A DNA stretch of 64,000 nt, taken from contig NZ_JAGGLB010000041.1 in the NCBI RefSeq assembly GCF_017874215.1, positions 1 to 64,000 on the forward strand, written 5' to 3'. This DNA comes from Paenibacillus eucommiae. GTDB taxonomy: Bacteria > Bacillota > Bacilli > Paenibacillales > NBRC-103111. The translations under genes were made by a program, and so were the position numbers. Below, one piece after another: positions 1 to 8,001 of this stretch. The first letter of the stretch is position 1; every line of letters starts with the position of its first letter. The notes beneath the pieces are model-generated. The model had not been told where the DNA came from and did not search any database. It saw nothing but the letters and a program-made list of their open reading frames with translations.

Positions 1-90
1 TCCTTTGTTTATAGCTCTGCAATGTGTTAGTCCTAACAACATTGTAACCTATGTGTGAACAAATTGGAGCTGTCTTACGTTCATCATAAC

Positions 91-225
91 TCTCTCAGCT
101 TCAATCGCACGAACATCAAGCTCAAACGGACAATCAACAAGGGTTTTCTCATGATTGGAGGAGATTATCTAGCGGGCAAAAGCGCTATGGATGAAGAGCA
201 GTTATACTTTACCGATGTTTACACG
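91..225 (+). repeat. Dispersed composite repeat, copy 1 (module B plus a trace of C)
   Basis: This stretch matches four other intergenic places in the window. It starts with CTCTCAGC and TCAATCGCACGAAC, runs through AAGCTCAAACGGAC and GGGTTTTCTC, then GGAGGAGATTATCTAGCGGGC. It ends in TACTTTACCGATGTTTA, a decayed form of the first dyad of module C. The hairpin module A is absent. The reading frame that covers it is not conserved in the other copies, so I treat it as non-coding. Bases 1-90 show nothing else that I recognise. Confidence 0.7.
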
Positions 226-255
226 AAAATAGGATTAATTTTCTGGCTAATATGC

Positions 256-297
256 AAAAAAAGCTGCACAGGGAACAAACTCCTGCAACAGCTTTTT
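256..297 (-). terminator. Rho-independent terminator after rodA
   Basis: Read on the minus strand, a stem AAAAGCTG/CAGCTTTT with an inner TTGCAGGA arm is followed by a T-run. It lies 12 bases beyond the rodA stop codon and would end the mre-min-rodA transcript. Confidence 0.8.
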
Positions 298-308
298 CAG
301 ATAAATGA

Positions 309-1460
309 CTATTTGATTTCAAAAGGATCGGCATCCTGGTGCAGCTTCACGCTCATTACTGTACCCAAAGATATCATGTTGATTAACAGTGAAGTTCCTC
401 CATAGCTTATGAAAGGCAGTGTAATGCCCGTAAGCGGCATGAGACCGATAAGCATCCCGACATTTTCAAAAACCTGAAATACGAACATAGAAACGACTCC
501 GACCACAATGTAGGATCCACTGATATGAACACTTTGAATCGAAATCTGAATCATGCGGTAGATCAGAATAAAATAAATCAGCAGCAGCACTGCTGCGCCG
601 CGGAATCCAAACTCTTCACCAACAACAACGAATATCGAGTCTGAGTAAGCAAAAGGAATAAAGTTTCTGTGAACAAGGCTCCCTTTTAAAAAGCCCTCCC
701 CGGCTAGACCTCCGGAACCGATAGCCCGCATGGAATTTTCCACCTGAAACTTATGATCCTTGGAGGCTTCATCAGGAAATAAAAAAGTATCCAGCCTATT
801 TGCCCAGTGACCTACGCCAAGGTCCTTGAGAAAAGCATAAATAGGTTCATGGTTGTGCAGATAAAGCTGTAGAAGCAAATATCCTCCGCCTACAACAAGC
901 ACAAGACCTAATAGGAAATGACTGTACTTGATGTTGCCGATCCAGATCATACCCACAAGAATACCCAAGAAGATAACGGCATTCCCCAAATCGGGTTGGA
1001 TGACCACTAGAACAAAAGGAATGAGTACGATGAAAACAGCCGGAATTAAATCTGTACCGAGCTGCAGGGTATCTCCCCTTCGTCTGATGAACCATGCCGT
1101 CAAGGCAATAATAAGAATATATTTAACCAATTCGGCCGGTTGGAAGCTGAACCCTGCTGGCAGCGGAAACCAGCCTTTGGCACCATTTGTAGCTTCTGCG
1201 AACAAATAGACAGCCACTAATAACACAATTCCCAGTCCATACAAATAAATAGCTATCTTGATCCAGACCCGGAAGTCAATCATACTAATTACAATAAAAG
1301 CCACAAACCCTACTAAGTAGGTGAGTAAGTTTTTGGAGATACTTATCGAGATTTTCGGGTGATCGATGGAAGCACTATGCACCAGCATAGTACTCATGCC
1401 CATAAACAAAACCAAAATGACAACAATGGGGATGTCAATCTTTTTCAGTTTAGTAAACAA
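309..1460 (-). CDS. rodA: Rod-shape SEDS glycosyltransferase RodA/FtsW family
   Basis: A 383-residue polytopic membrane protein of the SEDS family, which polymerises lipid II into peptidoglycan glycan strands together with a class B PBP. The family signatures are visible: QPAELVK near residue 107, the conserved acidic motif QPDLGN at 155-160, VGEEFGF, and a C-terminal TGITLPFISYGG. About ten hydrophobic segments are present. It lies 6 bases after minD as the last gene of the mreBCD-minCD operon, which favours the elongation paralogue RodA over FtsW or SpoVE. In Bacillus subtilis spoIVFA-spoIVFB follow minD instead. The family call is secure; the RodA label rests on context. Confidence 0.85.
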   Translation of the reverse strand: MFTKLKKIDIPIVVILVLFMGMSTMLVHSASIDHPKISISISKNLLTYLVGFVAFIVISMIDFRVWIKIAIYLYGLGIVLLVAVYLFAEATNGAKGWFPLPAGFSFQPAELVKYILIIALTAWFIRRRGDTLQLGTDLIPAVFIVLIPFVLVVIQPDLGNAVIFLGILVGMIWIGNIKYSHFLLGLVLVVGGGYLLLQLYLHNHEPIYAFLKDLGVGHWANRLDTFLFPDEASKDHKFQVENSMRAIGSGGLAGEGFLKGSLVHRNFIPFAYSDSIFVVVGEEFGFRGAAVLLLIYFILIYRMIQISIQSVHISGSYIVVGVVSMFVFQVFENVGMLIGLMPLTGITLPFISYGGTSLLINMISLGTVMSVKLHQDADPFEIK

Positions 1461-1466
1461 GGCCTA

Positions 1467-2261
1467 TCATCCTATTCCGATAAACTTTTTAATCTTTTTC
1501 AGAAATCCAGGCTTGCTCTCCAGCGGCATCAGCGGTACCGTCTCCCCCAAAACACGTCTAGCAATGTTCCGGTACGCTATGGCTGCCCGTGAGGTTGGGT
1601 TCATAACCGTTGGTTCTCCCGAGTTAGCCGCCTTGATTACATACTCGTCATCAGGCACTATACCCAGCAGATCGATAGCCAGAACAGAGCAGATTTCATC
1701 GATATCGAGCATCTCGCCCTTCTTCATCATGTTGGCACGGATCCGGTTAATGATCAGCTTGGGCGAAGAAATCTTTTCATTCTCCAATAGTCCGATAATC
1801 CGGTCAGCATCACGAACTGCTGCATTCTCAGGTGTGGTCACGACAATTGCTTTATCCGCCCCCGCTACTGCATTTTTGAAGCCTTGCTCGATACCCGCCG
1901 GACAATCAATAATGACAAACTCGAATTCTTTTTTTAGCTCCAGAATAATCGTCCTGACGCTCTCCGGGGAAACTGCATGCTTGTCCTTAGTCTGGGCGGC
2001 CGGCAGTAAATAAAGCTCTTCAAAGCGCTTGTCTTTAATAAGTGCTTGTGCCAATCGGCAGCGGCCCTCAACTACGTCGACGAGATCATAGATGATCCGA
2101 TTCTCCAGCCCCATAACAACATCAAGGTTGCGAAGCCCGATATCTGTATCTACCATACAGACCTTCTTGCCCTGCAGTGCCAGAGCCGTGCCCAAATTGG
2201 CCGAGGTTGTTGTCTTACCGACTCCGCCTTTGCCCGAAGTAACTACGATTGCCTCACCCAT
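1467..2261 (-). CDS. minD: Septum site-determining ATPase MinD
   Basis: A 264-residue ParA/MinD P-loop ATPase that blocks division away from midcell by recruiting MinC to the membrane. The deviant Walker A motif GKGGVGKTT spans residues 10-18. DTDIGLRNLD (switch I) and IIDCPAG (Walker B) follow. The C-terminus ends in a basic amphipathic stretch, PGFLKKIKKFIGIG, typical of the MinD membrane-targeting helix. It sits directly downstream of minC in the expected pair. Full length, no anomalies. Confidence 0.97.
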   Translation of the reverse strand: MGEAIVVTSGKGGVGKTTTSANLGTALALQGKKVCMVDTDIGLRNLDVVMGLENRIIYDLVDVVEGRCRLAQALIKDKRFEELYLLPAAQTKDKHAVSPESVRTIILELKKEFEFVIIDCPAGIEQGFKNAVAGADKAIVVTTPENAAVRDADRIIGLLENEKISSPKLIINRIRANMMKKGEMLDIDEICSVLAIDLLGIVPDDEYVIKAANSGEPTVMNPTSRAAIAYRNIARRVLGETVPLMPLESKPGFLKKIKKFIGIG

Positions 2262-2312
2262 TGCCCTTCAACTCCCACAATCTATTTTAGCTATATTCAA
2301 ATCGAGCCCGTG

Positions 2313-2978
2313 TCAAGCTTGAGGCGGGTCCGGCCATAGTCGATGCAATTGATTCAGCTTATCAATCTCCATCTTGCCATCTTTTACGTAAGCATACTCC
2401 ATGAATGCCTCTTCAATGCCCCATTCGTCAGGCGAACGGCTGATTAAGCTTGCTATCCGCAGCTGTGTAGGGCGCATATGAGAGGCTGCGATAACAGCGG
2501 ATTCATCTCCGTCCATTCCAGCATGAGCCATTCCGCGCAGAGATCCCATTATGTAGACATTCCCTGTACAAGTAATCGTGCCTCCCGGATTGACATCTCC
2601 GATAAATAGCAGGTTACCGTCATGGTGAAGCGTCTGTCCGGAACGTACCATCCCTTTTACTAGCTTAATAGCCCGGTCTGCCTGTGCAGACGGTTTTTCA
2701 ATCGGATCGCATTCAATGGATTGAATCAATAAATTTCCCTTATGGCGAATTATGGAGCGGACTTCTTCTTTTTGCTCCTCCGTAACCTCACGCTTCCCCA
2801 GCTTAACGTATACATGAATGATCGGTCCGGTCAAAATTTGCTCGTGCGTCTTTTCCAGCTTGTGCTGCAGTTCCTGAAGCAATGCGTTCCATTCGCACAC
2901 ATCATCAAGGAGGAAGACGAGACCGTCCTTGACACCTTTTATTGTCACATGATGCTTCGTAGTAGCCGACATATTCAC
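2313..2978 (-). CDS. minC: Septum site-determining protein MinC
   Basis: FtsZ-assembly inhibitor of about 221 residues. The N-terminal part is the variable FtsZ-binding domain. The C-terminal half carries the MinC beta-helix with the HDGNLLFIGDVNPGG and GNVYIMGSLRGMAHAG signatures and binds MinD. I chose the GTG at 2978 because GGGAGG lies 7 bases upstream; an ATG two codons later is possible, and a longer upstream extension has no Shine-Dalgarno sequence. It lies between mreD and minD in the same operon. Confidence 0.95.
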   Translation of the reverse strand: MNMSATTKHHVTIKGVKDGLVFLLDDVCEWNALLQELQHKLEKTHEQILTGPIIHVYVKLGKREVTEEQKEEVRSIIRHKGNLLIQSIECDPIEKPSAQADRAIKLVKGMVRSGQTLHHDGNLLFIGDVNPGGTITCTGNVYIMGSLRGMAHAGMDGDESAVIAASHMRPTQLRIASLISRSPDEWGIEEAFMEYAYVKDGKMEIDKLNQLHRLWPDPPQA

Positions 2979-3044
2979 TTTTCGACCTCCCAACCTATAC
3001 ATTTCGGTCCGTATCGCGCCTTTTCCTGCTTGCATTCGCGAATA

Positions 3045-3584
3045 TTAATCCTCCGAACCGGCCTGCATAGGGTCTATTCTTTCCAGAAGCTTACGCAGAG
3101 GAACGTAGACCAGAAGAGCAAAGAGCAGATTAAGCAAGACGCTGGGCAGCATGTAATAAAAGAAAGCGAATTGCAGGTCGGTCTCCATAATGCTGAATAG
3201 CCGGTTCAGCCCATAATTAATGAATTCGAAGAGCAACTGCCCCAAACCGATAATCAACAAATTATAAAAAACAAGATTCGGCTGTCTGCGCTGGACAAGG
3301 CCCGCCAAGTAACCGACAAGCCCCATTGCAAATGAGTAAATACCGAGCATGTTTCCGTAATAGATGAAATCGTGAAGAAGACCGAATATAAGACCGTATA
3401 TTAAAGCCGTATGACGATGAACAAAAAGTCCGATAAATATAATTAATACCAGTGTAAAATGAGGAGCAATAAATAGATGTGTGGTTTGCCAGCTTGCAGG
3501 CAAAATCCAGCTAATAATCGTTCCTTCCAATATGAAGACGAAAAACAACATCACCCATAGCAAGTGTCTTATCAAGTGGATCAC
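3045..3584 (-). CDS. mreD: Rod-shape-determining protein MreD
   Basis: A 179-residue protein with about five transmembrane segments, matching MreD in size and topology. MreD is an integral membrane partner of MreC and RodA in the elongasome. Its start overlaps the mreC stop by four bases (ATGA-type coupling), which indicates one operon. The sequence is divergent, as usual for MreD, so the call rests on hydropathy, length and position between mreC and minC. Confidence 0.92.
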   Translation of the reverse strand: MIHLIRHLLWVMLFFVFILEGTIISWILPASWQTTHLFIAPHFTLVLIIFIGLFVHRHTALIYGLIFGLLHDFIYYGNMLGIYSFAMGLVGYLAGLVQRRQPNLVFYNLLIIGLGQLLFEFINYGLNRLFSIMETDLQFAFFYYMLPSVLLNLLFALLVYVPLRKLLERIDPMQAGSED

Positions 3585-4453
3585 CCCACCTCTGGAACTT
3601 CAACAACAAACACTTCACGAATATGGCGAAACGAAGCACGCGGCTCTACCAGAACCTTATGCGTGATACCAAACTCACCCGGGCCTATAGAAACGATTTT
3701 TCCAACTTCGATACCATCAGGAAAAACGAGCCCAAGCCCCGAGGTAATCACCATATCTCCAACCTGCATAGGGTCAGCTTGATCCACTCTATTCATTACC
3801 AAATAACCGGTATTCGTGTCAAAGCTTTCGATCATGCCAAAGGACTGGCTTTCTCTCCCTTTAACGGTGACGGCGATAGCCTTGGAATTACTGTCTGTGT
3901 CATTAATATTGTTGAGCAGTTGTACATTGGAATAAAACTCGTATACCGCATTCACTCTGCCTACAAGACCGTCGATCGTCATGACTGCCATATCCTGTTT
4001 GATTCCATCCCGCGCTCCCAAATTGATCGAGAGTGTATTATTATACGGATCGGGACTTACCGTTACAACTTCAGCTATATGATACGTATATTTGTTAGCC
4101 TGCTTCTGCCGCTCCGTGAAATTCAGCGCATCTTTGAGGTATTTATTTTGTGCCTCCAGCTTATTAAGCATCTGGGTATCACGCGCATATAAAGATACCG
4201 TCAGCTTAAGCGTCTTATTCTCCTCATAAATGACACTAAGCTGGCGAATGTCGTCAAAGAAACCCGCTATTGAAGCGGCGGGCTTGTAAAACAGTCCTTG
4301 CACCCAGGAAACAGTGTCTTTGACGAACTTTTCGGGCAAGGTCATTTGACCTCTATTGCCTAACGTTAGTCCCATCAGAATAAAAAAGCAAACTAGCCCT
4401 GACAGTAAAATAATCAGCCTTTTATTTCCCATGAATTTGAACACATTGAACAC
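3581..4453 (-). CDS. mreC: Rod-shape-determining protein MreC
   Basis: A 290-residue bitopic protein with a single N-terminal membrane anchor (about residues 10-30), a coiled-coil stretch around 65-110, then the extracytoplasmic beta-barrel domain of MreC. The family segment SPDPYNNTLSINLGARDGI and the GLVGRV motif are visible. MreC links MreB filaments to penicillin-binding proteins. It overlaps mreD and starts 15 bases after mreB. Confidence 0.96.
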   Translation of the reverse strand: MFNVFKFMGNKRLIILLSGLVCFFILMGLTLGNRGQMTLPEKFVKDTVSWVQGLFYKPAASIAGFFDDIRQLSVIYEENKTLKLTVSLYARDTQMLNKLEAQNKYLKDALNFTERQKQANKYTYHIAEVVTVSPDPYNNTLSINLGARDGIKQDMAVMTIDGLVGRVNAVYEFYSNVQLLNNINDTDSNSKAIAVTVKGRESQSFGMIESFDTNTGYLVMNRVDQADPMQVGDMVITSGLGLVFPDGIEVGKIVSIGPGEFGITHKVLVEPRASFRHIREVFVVEVPEVG

Positions 4454-4467
4454 CTTCTACTTTTCAC

Positions 4468-5502
4468 TTATCGCTTATATTTCGAGGTTGGTCCAGATCT
4501 GGTCTTAAATAAATGAATATTCTCGAGGGCCCGTCCAGTTCCAATCGCTACGCAGTCTAGCGGATTCTCTGCCACCATAACCGGCATGCCCGTCTCACTC
4601 ATCAGCAGACGGTCCAGATTACGCAGTAAGCCGCCTCCGCCTGTCAATACGATACCACGATCCATAATGTCCGCCGCAAGCTCTGGAGGGCATTTCTCCA
4701 ACGTTACCTTCACTGCATCCACAATAGCATTTACCGTATCCGTCAAGGCGTCGGTAATTTCGTCCGAGCTGACGCTTAACGTTTTGGGTAGGCCGGTCAC
4801 AAGATCCCTCCCGCGGATTTCAAGCTTCTCAGGTTGTTCTAAAGAAAGAGCCGAGCCAATTTCCATCTTCAGTGCCTCGGAAGTCCGTTCACCGATCATC
4901 AAATTATAGGTTCGTTTGATATACTGCATAATGGCCTCGTCCATTTCGTCTCCGGCAATCCGGATAGAACGGCTGGTCACGATGCCTCCGAGTGAAATAA
5001 CGGCTACCTCGGTTGTACCTCCCCCAATATCAACTACCATACTGCCTGTTGGCTCCCATACAGGAAGATCCGCGCCGATTGCCGCCGCAAAGGGCTCCTC
5101 AATCGTGTAAGCCTCTCTTGCGCCAGCTTGTTTGGTGGCATCCTCGACAGCACGCTTCTCAACAGCAGTAATACCGGAAGGAACGCATACCATCACATTG
5201 GGATGACGTGGAAGCATCCAGCGGTCCTTTTGCGCTTGTTTCAGAAAGTATCGAATCATAATAGAGGTTGTCTCAAAGTCGGCAATAACACCATCCTTCA
5301 TCGGACGGATAGCCCGAATGTTCCCCGGGGTCCGGCCGATCATTCTTTTGGCTGCTTCGCCCACGGCTTCTATCGTTTTTGTATCGGTACGCAAGGCTAC
5401 CACGGAAGGCTCCCTGACGATAATTCCTCTGCCCTTTAAATAAACAAGCGTATTCGCTGTACCCAAATCAATTCCCAAATCTTTTGTAAAGCCTCCGAAC
5501 AT
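4468..5502 (-). CDS. mreB: Actin-like cell shape protein MreB
   Basis: A 344-residue actin-fold ATPase that forms membrane-associated filaments guiding lateral wall synthesis. The phosphate-1 motif [10 protein letters not shown] is at residues 11-20. [12 protein letters not shown] (phosphate 2) and [11 protein letters not shown] (adenosine motif) follow. It is the first gene of the mreBCD-minCD-rodA operon; a promoter-like sequence lies just upstream, inside the 3' end of radC. A paralogue such as Mbl or MreBH is excluded by the mreC-mreD neighbours. Confidence 0.97.
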   Translation of the reverse strand: MFGGFTKDLGIDLGTANTLVYLKGRGIIVREPSVVALRTDTKTIEAVGEAAKRMIGRTPGNIRAIRPMKDGVIADFETTSIMIRYFLKQAQKDRWMLPRHPNVMVCVPSGITAVEKRAVEDATKQAGAREAYTIEEPFAAAIGADLPVWEPTGSMVVDIGGGTTEVAVISLGGIVTSRSIRIAGDEMDEAIMQYIKRTYNLMIGERTSEALKMEIGSALSLEQPEKLEIRGRDLVTGLPKTLSVSSDEITDALTDTVNAIVDAVKVTLEKCPPELAADIMDRGIVLTGGGGLLRNLDRLLMSETGMPVMVAENPLDCVAIGTGRALENIHLFKTRSGPTSKYKR

Positions 5503-5552
5503 AGCTGTGTTACTCCTTTCCCGCTGTTTCTAGTCTCATTATTGTGTACGCA

Positions 5553-5566
5553 CAGATGTACATCTG
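5553..5566. promoter_or_regulatory. Perfect palindrome in the mreB leader, operator-like
   Basis: CAGATGTACATCTG is a perfect 14-bp dyad located 3 bases downstream of the mreB -10 box, where the transcript should begin. A second imperfect dyad, TGTGTACGCACA, adjoins it. The position would suit a repressor or a short 5' hairpin; no regulator is identified. Confidence 0.45.
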
Positions 5567-5569
5567 CTT

Positions 5570-5599
5570 ATTATATTACATATAGCCTTGTTCCTTCAA
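5570..5599 (-). promoter_or_regulatory. Putative sigma-A promoter of the mreBCD-minCD-rodA operon
   Basis: On the minus strand TTGAAG, an 18-base spacer and TATAAT lie about 70 bases upstream of mreB. The promoter is embedded in the last codons of radC. Confidence 0.6.
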
Positions 5600-6265
5600 A
5601 CTAACGAATAACTGGTCACCAATAATGATGTGATCAAGCACCTCAATTCCGATGATAGAACCAGCTTCAACAAGCCTTTGGGTCAGTTGGATATCCTCCG
5701 GACTCGGAGTGGGATCTCCGCTTGGGTGATTGTGTACGCACACAATGGAGGCGCTGCTTCGTTTAATTGCCGCCCGGAAAACTTCCCTCGGATGCACGAT
5801 CGATGCGTTCAGACTGCCCATGGACAGTGTCTCCTGTCCTACCACATGATTTTTCGTATTCAAGAACAAACAGACGAAGTGCTCCTTCTGCAAATAGCGA
5901 AGCTCCTCACGCATCAAATCCGCAACGTTCTCAGGAGAACGAATCGTGACGGTCTCTTCAAGCTTGGTACGGGAAAGCCTTCTGCCCAGCTCAATGCCCG
6001 CTTGAATTTGCAAAGCTTTAGCATTCCCAATTCCCTTAATCTGGGTCAGTTGATCCTTGCTCATATCAACCAGACTCCGTAAGCCTCCACACTCGCTAAG
6101 CATTCTTTGCGCCAATCGCACAGCAGATTCCGAATAAGTTCCTGTTCTTAACAGAATAGCCAGCAGCTCTGCATTGTTCAATGCTTGTGCACCGTGCTCC
6201 ATCATTCTTTCTCTAGGCTTGTCCTCATTCGGAATCTCGCGCAAGGTTAAACCGGTTGAATCCAT
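5576..6265 (-). CDS. radC: RadC/YsxA family JAB1/MPN+ protein
   Basis: A 229-residue protein of the RadC family. A helix-hairpin-helix-like part (QLTQIKGIGNAKALQIQ, about residues 72-88) precedes a JAB1/MPN+ metalloprotease-like fold with the motif HNHPSGDPTPSPED near 178-191. The old DNA-repair role has been withdrawn and its biochemical function is unsettled. Position between maf and mreB is conserved in Bacillales. Confidence 0.95.
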   Translation of the reverse strand: MDSTGLTLREIPNEDKPRERMMEHGAQALNNAELLAILLRTGTYSESAVRLAQRMLSECGGLRSLVDMSKDQLTQIKGIGNAKALQIQAGIELGRRLSRTKLEETVTIRSPENVADLMREELRYLQKEHFVCLFLNTKNHVVGQETLSMGSLNASIVHPREVFRAAIKRSSASIVCVHNHPSGDPTPSPEDIQLTQRLVEAGSIIGIEVLDHIIIGDQLFVSLKEQGYM

Positions 6266-6341
6266 GAATTCCCCTCTTCCAATTAGTAGATTTTGATCCT
6301 TTTTCTTCCGAGGTTTATTATAACATTTATTTGGACAAAAG

Positions 6342-6371
6342 GAGACTATTGAGATTACTCAATAGTCCCCT
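6342..6371 (-). terminator. Rho-independent terminator after the Rrf2 gene
   Basis: Minus strand GGGGACTATTGA/TCAATAGTCTCC stem with a six-base loop, then TTTTGTCC. It separates the Rrf2-family gene from radC. Confidence 0.75.
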
Positions 6372-6381
6372 GCTTGGTGCC

Positions 6382-6867
6382 CTATTCTTTTGCGGGAATC
6401 GCTGGCGTGTTCATAATCCATTGATCCACCCTTATATGATCAAAAGATTCTCCCAGTTCTGAAATCCTTCTTAGCACACTGCTAATCGTATGCTGTTCAA
6501 AATAAGCTTCCATCTGCCGCTCAGCATCACCGAAAAAACTATCCATTACTTTCTCCATGTTCGAAGCAACCACGCACGGTTTGGAGATATCTCCCGAACA
6601 CCAGTTAGGCTTTAATGATCCCTGCGAGGTAAGACGATAAATTTCGGCTAATGTCACCTTATCCGGATCACAATCCAGAATAAAGCCGCCTCCAATACCT
6701 TCCTTCGTTCGAACATATCCTCCTTTACGTAAAAAACCCATCACTTTGCGAATTCGTGCAGAGTGAGTGGATACGTTGCAAGCAATTTGCTCGCTGGTTG
6801 CCATATGATCGGATAGATGAGCCAGCAGCACCAAGCTGTGGACGGCTATGGTAAATTCACTGTTCAT
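6382..6867 (-). CDS. Rrf2 family transcriptional regulator
   Basis: A 161-residue winged-helix protein of the Rrf2 family. The N-terminal half reads as the family HTH: SLVLLAHL, then TSEQIACNVSTHSARIRKV, and the wing KGGYVRTKEGIGGGFIL. Two cysteines (NWCSGDISKPC, about residues 93-102) occur, but not the three-Cys cluster spacing of IscR or NsrR, so an iron-sulfur cluster is not supported. It most resembles the YwnA-type subgroup. The gene is monocistronic, with its own terminator. Target genes are unknown. Confidence 0.85.
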   Translation of the reverse strand: MNSEFTIAVHSLVLLAHLSDHMATSEQIACNVSTHSARIRKVMGFLRKGGYVRTKEGIGGGFILDCDPDKVTLAEIYRLTSQGSLKPNWCSGDISKPCVVASNMEKVMDSFFGDAERQMEAYFEQHTISSVLRRISELGESFDHIRVDQWIMNTPAIPAKE

Positions 6868-6989
6868 GGCTTCGCCTCCCGGCTTAAATTGTGATGAGCT
6901 TTAACGACTCTCTATTATAGTTAATTGTAACCGTTCCATGCAAGTACGTCAAACAAGCAGAATCCTGTACTCAGCTGCAAAAAGCATGC

Positions 6990-7592
6990 TCAGAGAACAT
7001 GAATGTTAAAGGATTTAAGCTGATCACTAAGCAGTGAAAGCGGCAGTCCTACCACATTAAAATAGTCCCCTTCGATGCCCTCTACAATCGTCGCGCCTAG
7101 TCCCTGAATAGCATAGGAGCCAGCTTTGTCACTGGGCTCACCCGTAGCTATGTACCTGGCGATTTGCTCGCTTGACAATGGCTTCATTTTAACCCGGGTA
7201 ACCCGATGTGATACTATGTGCTCCCCCGTTGCCGAATCCACACAAGCAACTCCGCTAAACACTTCATGGGTATTTCCCTGGAGTGCTGACAGCATGCGGA
7301 AGGAATCCTCTTCATCCACTGGCTTGCCTAGCACTTGTCCATCGAAAACAACAATCGTATCCGAGCCAATCACTACAGCAGACGGTTCCGAATGACTTCT
7401 TTGGGCATACACAGCGTTTGCTTTACGCAGAGAAAGCATCTCCACAATTTGTGCAGGTGACAATAGATCTTCAACGGTTTCATCCGCTTCGCTTACTCTA
7501 ATTTCGAATGGCCAGCCAAGCGAGCGGATCAGCTCCTGTCTGCGCGGCGAAGAAGACGCCAGAATCAATAATTTGTGACTTGCTTGTGCCAT
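6990..7592 (-). CDS. maf: Maf nucleoside triphosphate pyrophosphatase
   Basis: A 200-residue Maf/HAM1-fold protein that hydrolyses non-canonical or dTTP/UTP-type nucleotides and is linked to septum control in Bacillus. The signature SSSPRRQELI begins at residue 13, and GSDTIVVFDG with KPVDEEDSF follow. I chose the ATG at 7592, preceded by AAGGAG eight bases upstream; a longer frame upstream overlaps the neighbouring gene. The arrangement maf-radC-mreB is conserved in Bacillales. Confidence 0.94.
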   Translation of the reverse strand: MAQASHKLLILASSSPRRQELIRSLGWPFEIRVSEADETVEDLLSPAQIVEMLSLRKANAVYAQRSHSEPSAVVIGSDTIVVFDGQVLGKPVDEEDSFRMLSALQGNTHEVFSGVACVDSATGEHIVSHRVTRVKMKPLSSEQIARYIATGEPSDKAGSYAIQGLGATIVEGIEGDYFNVVGLPLSLLSDQLKSFNIHVL

Positions 7593-7611
7593 ATGTATCT
7601 GCTCCTTAGTT

Positions 7612-7854
7612 TTACAGCCTGCGGTAAATGAGAAAAGCACCTACCAGGCCTAAAATGCTGCATAAATTTAATTTAACCAGTAAATGAAACTCATATTTCA
7701 CTACTTCCAAATCGGCCTTGGGCTCCCAGCTGATCTGCGCCGACTTGGTTAAAAAAGATAAGGCCGACACCGGCTCCAGCAGTTGACCAACAATAATCCC
7801 CGCAATAAGCCCGATCACTAAACAGACAATAAGTGTGAGATTGTTTTTACCCAT
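7612..7854 (-). CDS. Small two-TM membrane protein, DUF4321-like
   Basis: An 80-residue protein with a glycine-rich hydrophobic N-terminal helix (about residues 7-27), a short polar middle, and a second hydrophobic segment at the C-terminus ending in YRRL. It fits the DUF4321 family found next to maf in Paenibacillus and clostridia. It is cotranscribed with maf, about 20 bases upstream. Function unknown. Confidence 0.8.
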   Translation of the reverse strand: MGKNNLTLIVCLVIGLIAGIIVGQLLEPVSALSFLTKSAQISWEPKADLEVVKYEFHLLVKLNLCSILGLVGAFLIYRRL

Positions 7855-7886
7855 TTTCGCCCTTCTCTCCTTCCGTCCTACCTGCT

Positions 7887-7916
7887 ATTATACGTGCTTA
7901 CCCTGTTTTTTTTCAA
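7887..7916 (-). promoter_or_regulatory. Putative sigma-A promoter for the DUF4321-maf operon
   Basis: Minus strand TTGAAA, an 18-base spacer and TATAAT, about 33 bases upstream of the DUF4321-like start. Confidence 0.65.
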
Positions 7917-8001
7917 TCCAGGACATATAATTTTTGGGTGATTGTTCCTACTTACAAACACAGCCTGTCCCTGTAGAATAAGATTGGGAGGGACTACACT
8001 T

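Noticed and set aside
55-405. 116-codon plus-strand frame at the left edge
   Set aside because: It runs through repeat copy 1, the rodA terminator and the 3' end of rodA; the frame is not kept in other copies of the repeat.
6382-6867. Assigning the Rrf2 gene as IscR, NsrR or CymR
   Set aside because: Only two cysteines with the wrong spacing and no iron-sulfur, nitric oxide or cysteine-metabolism neighbour.
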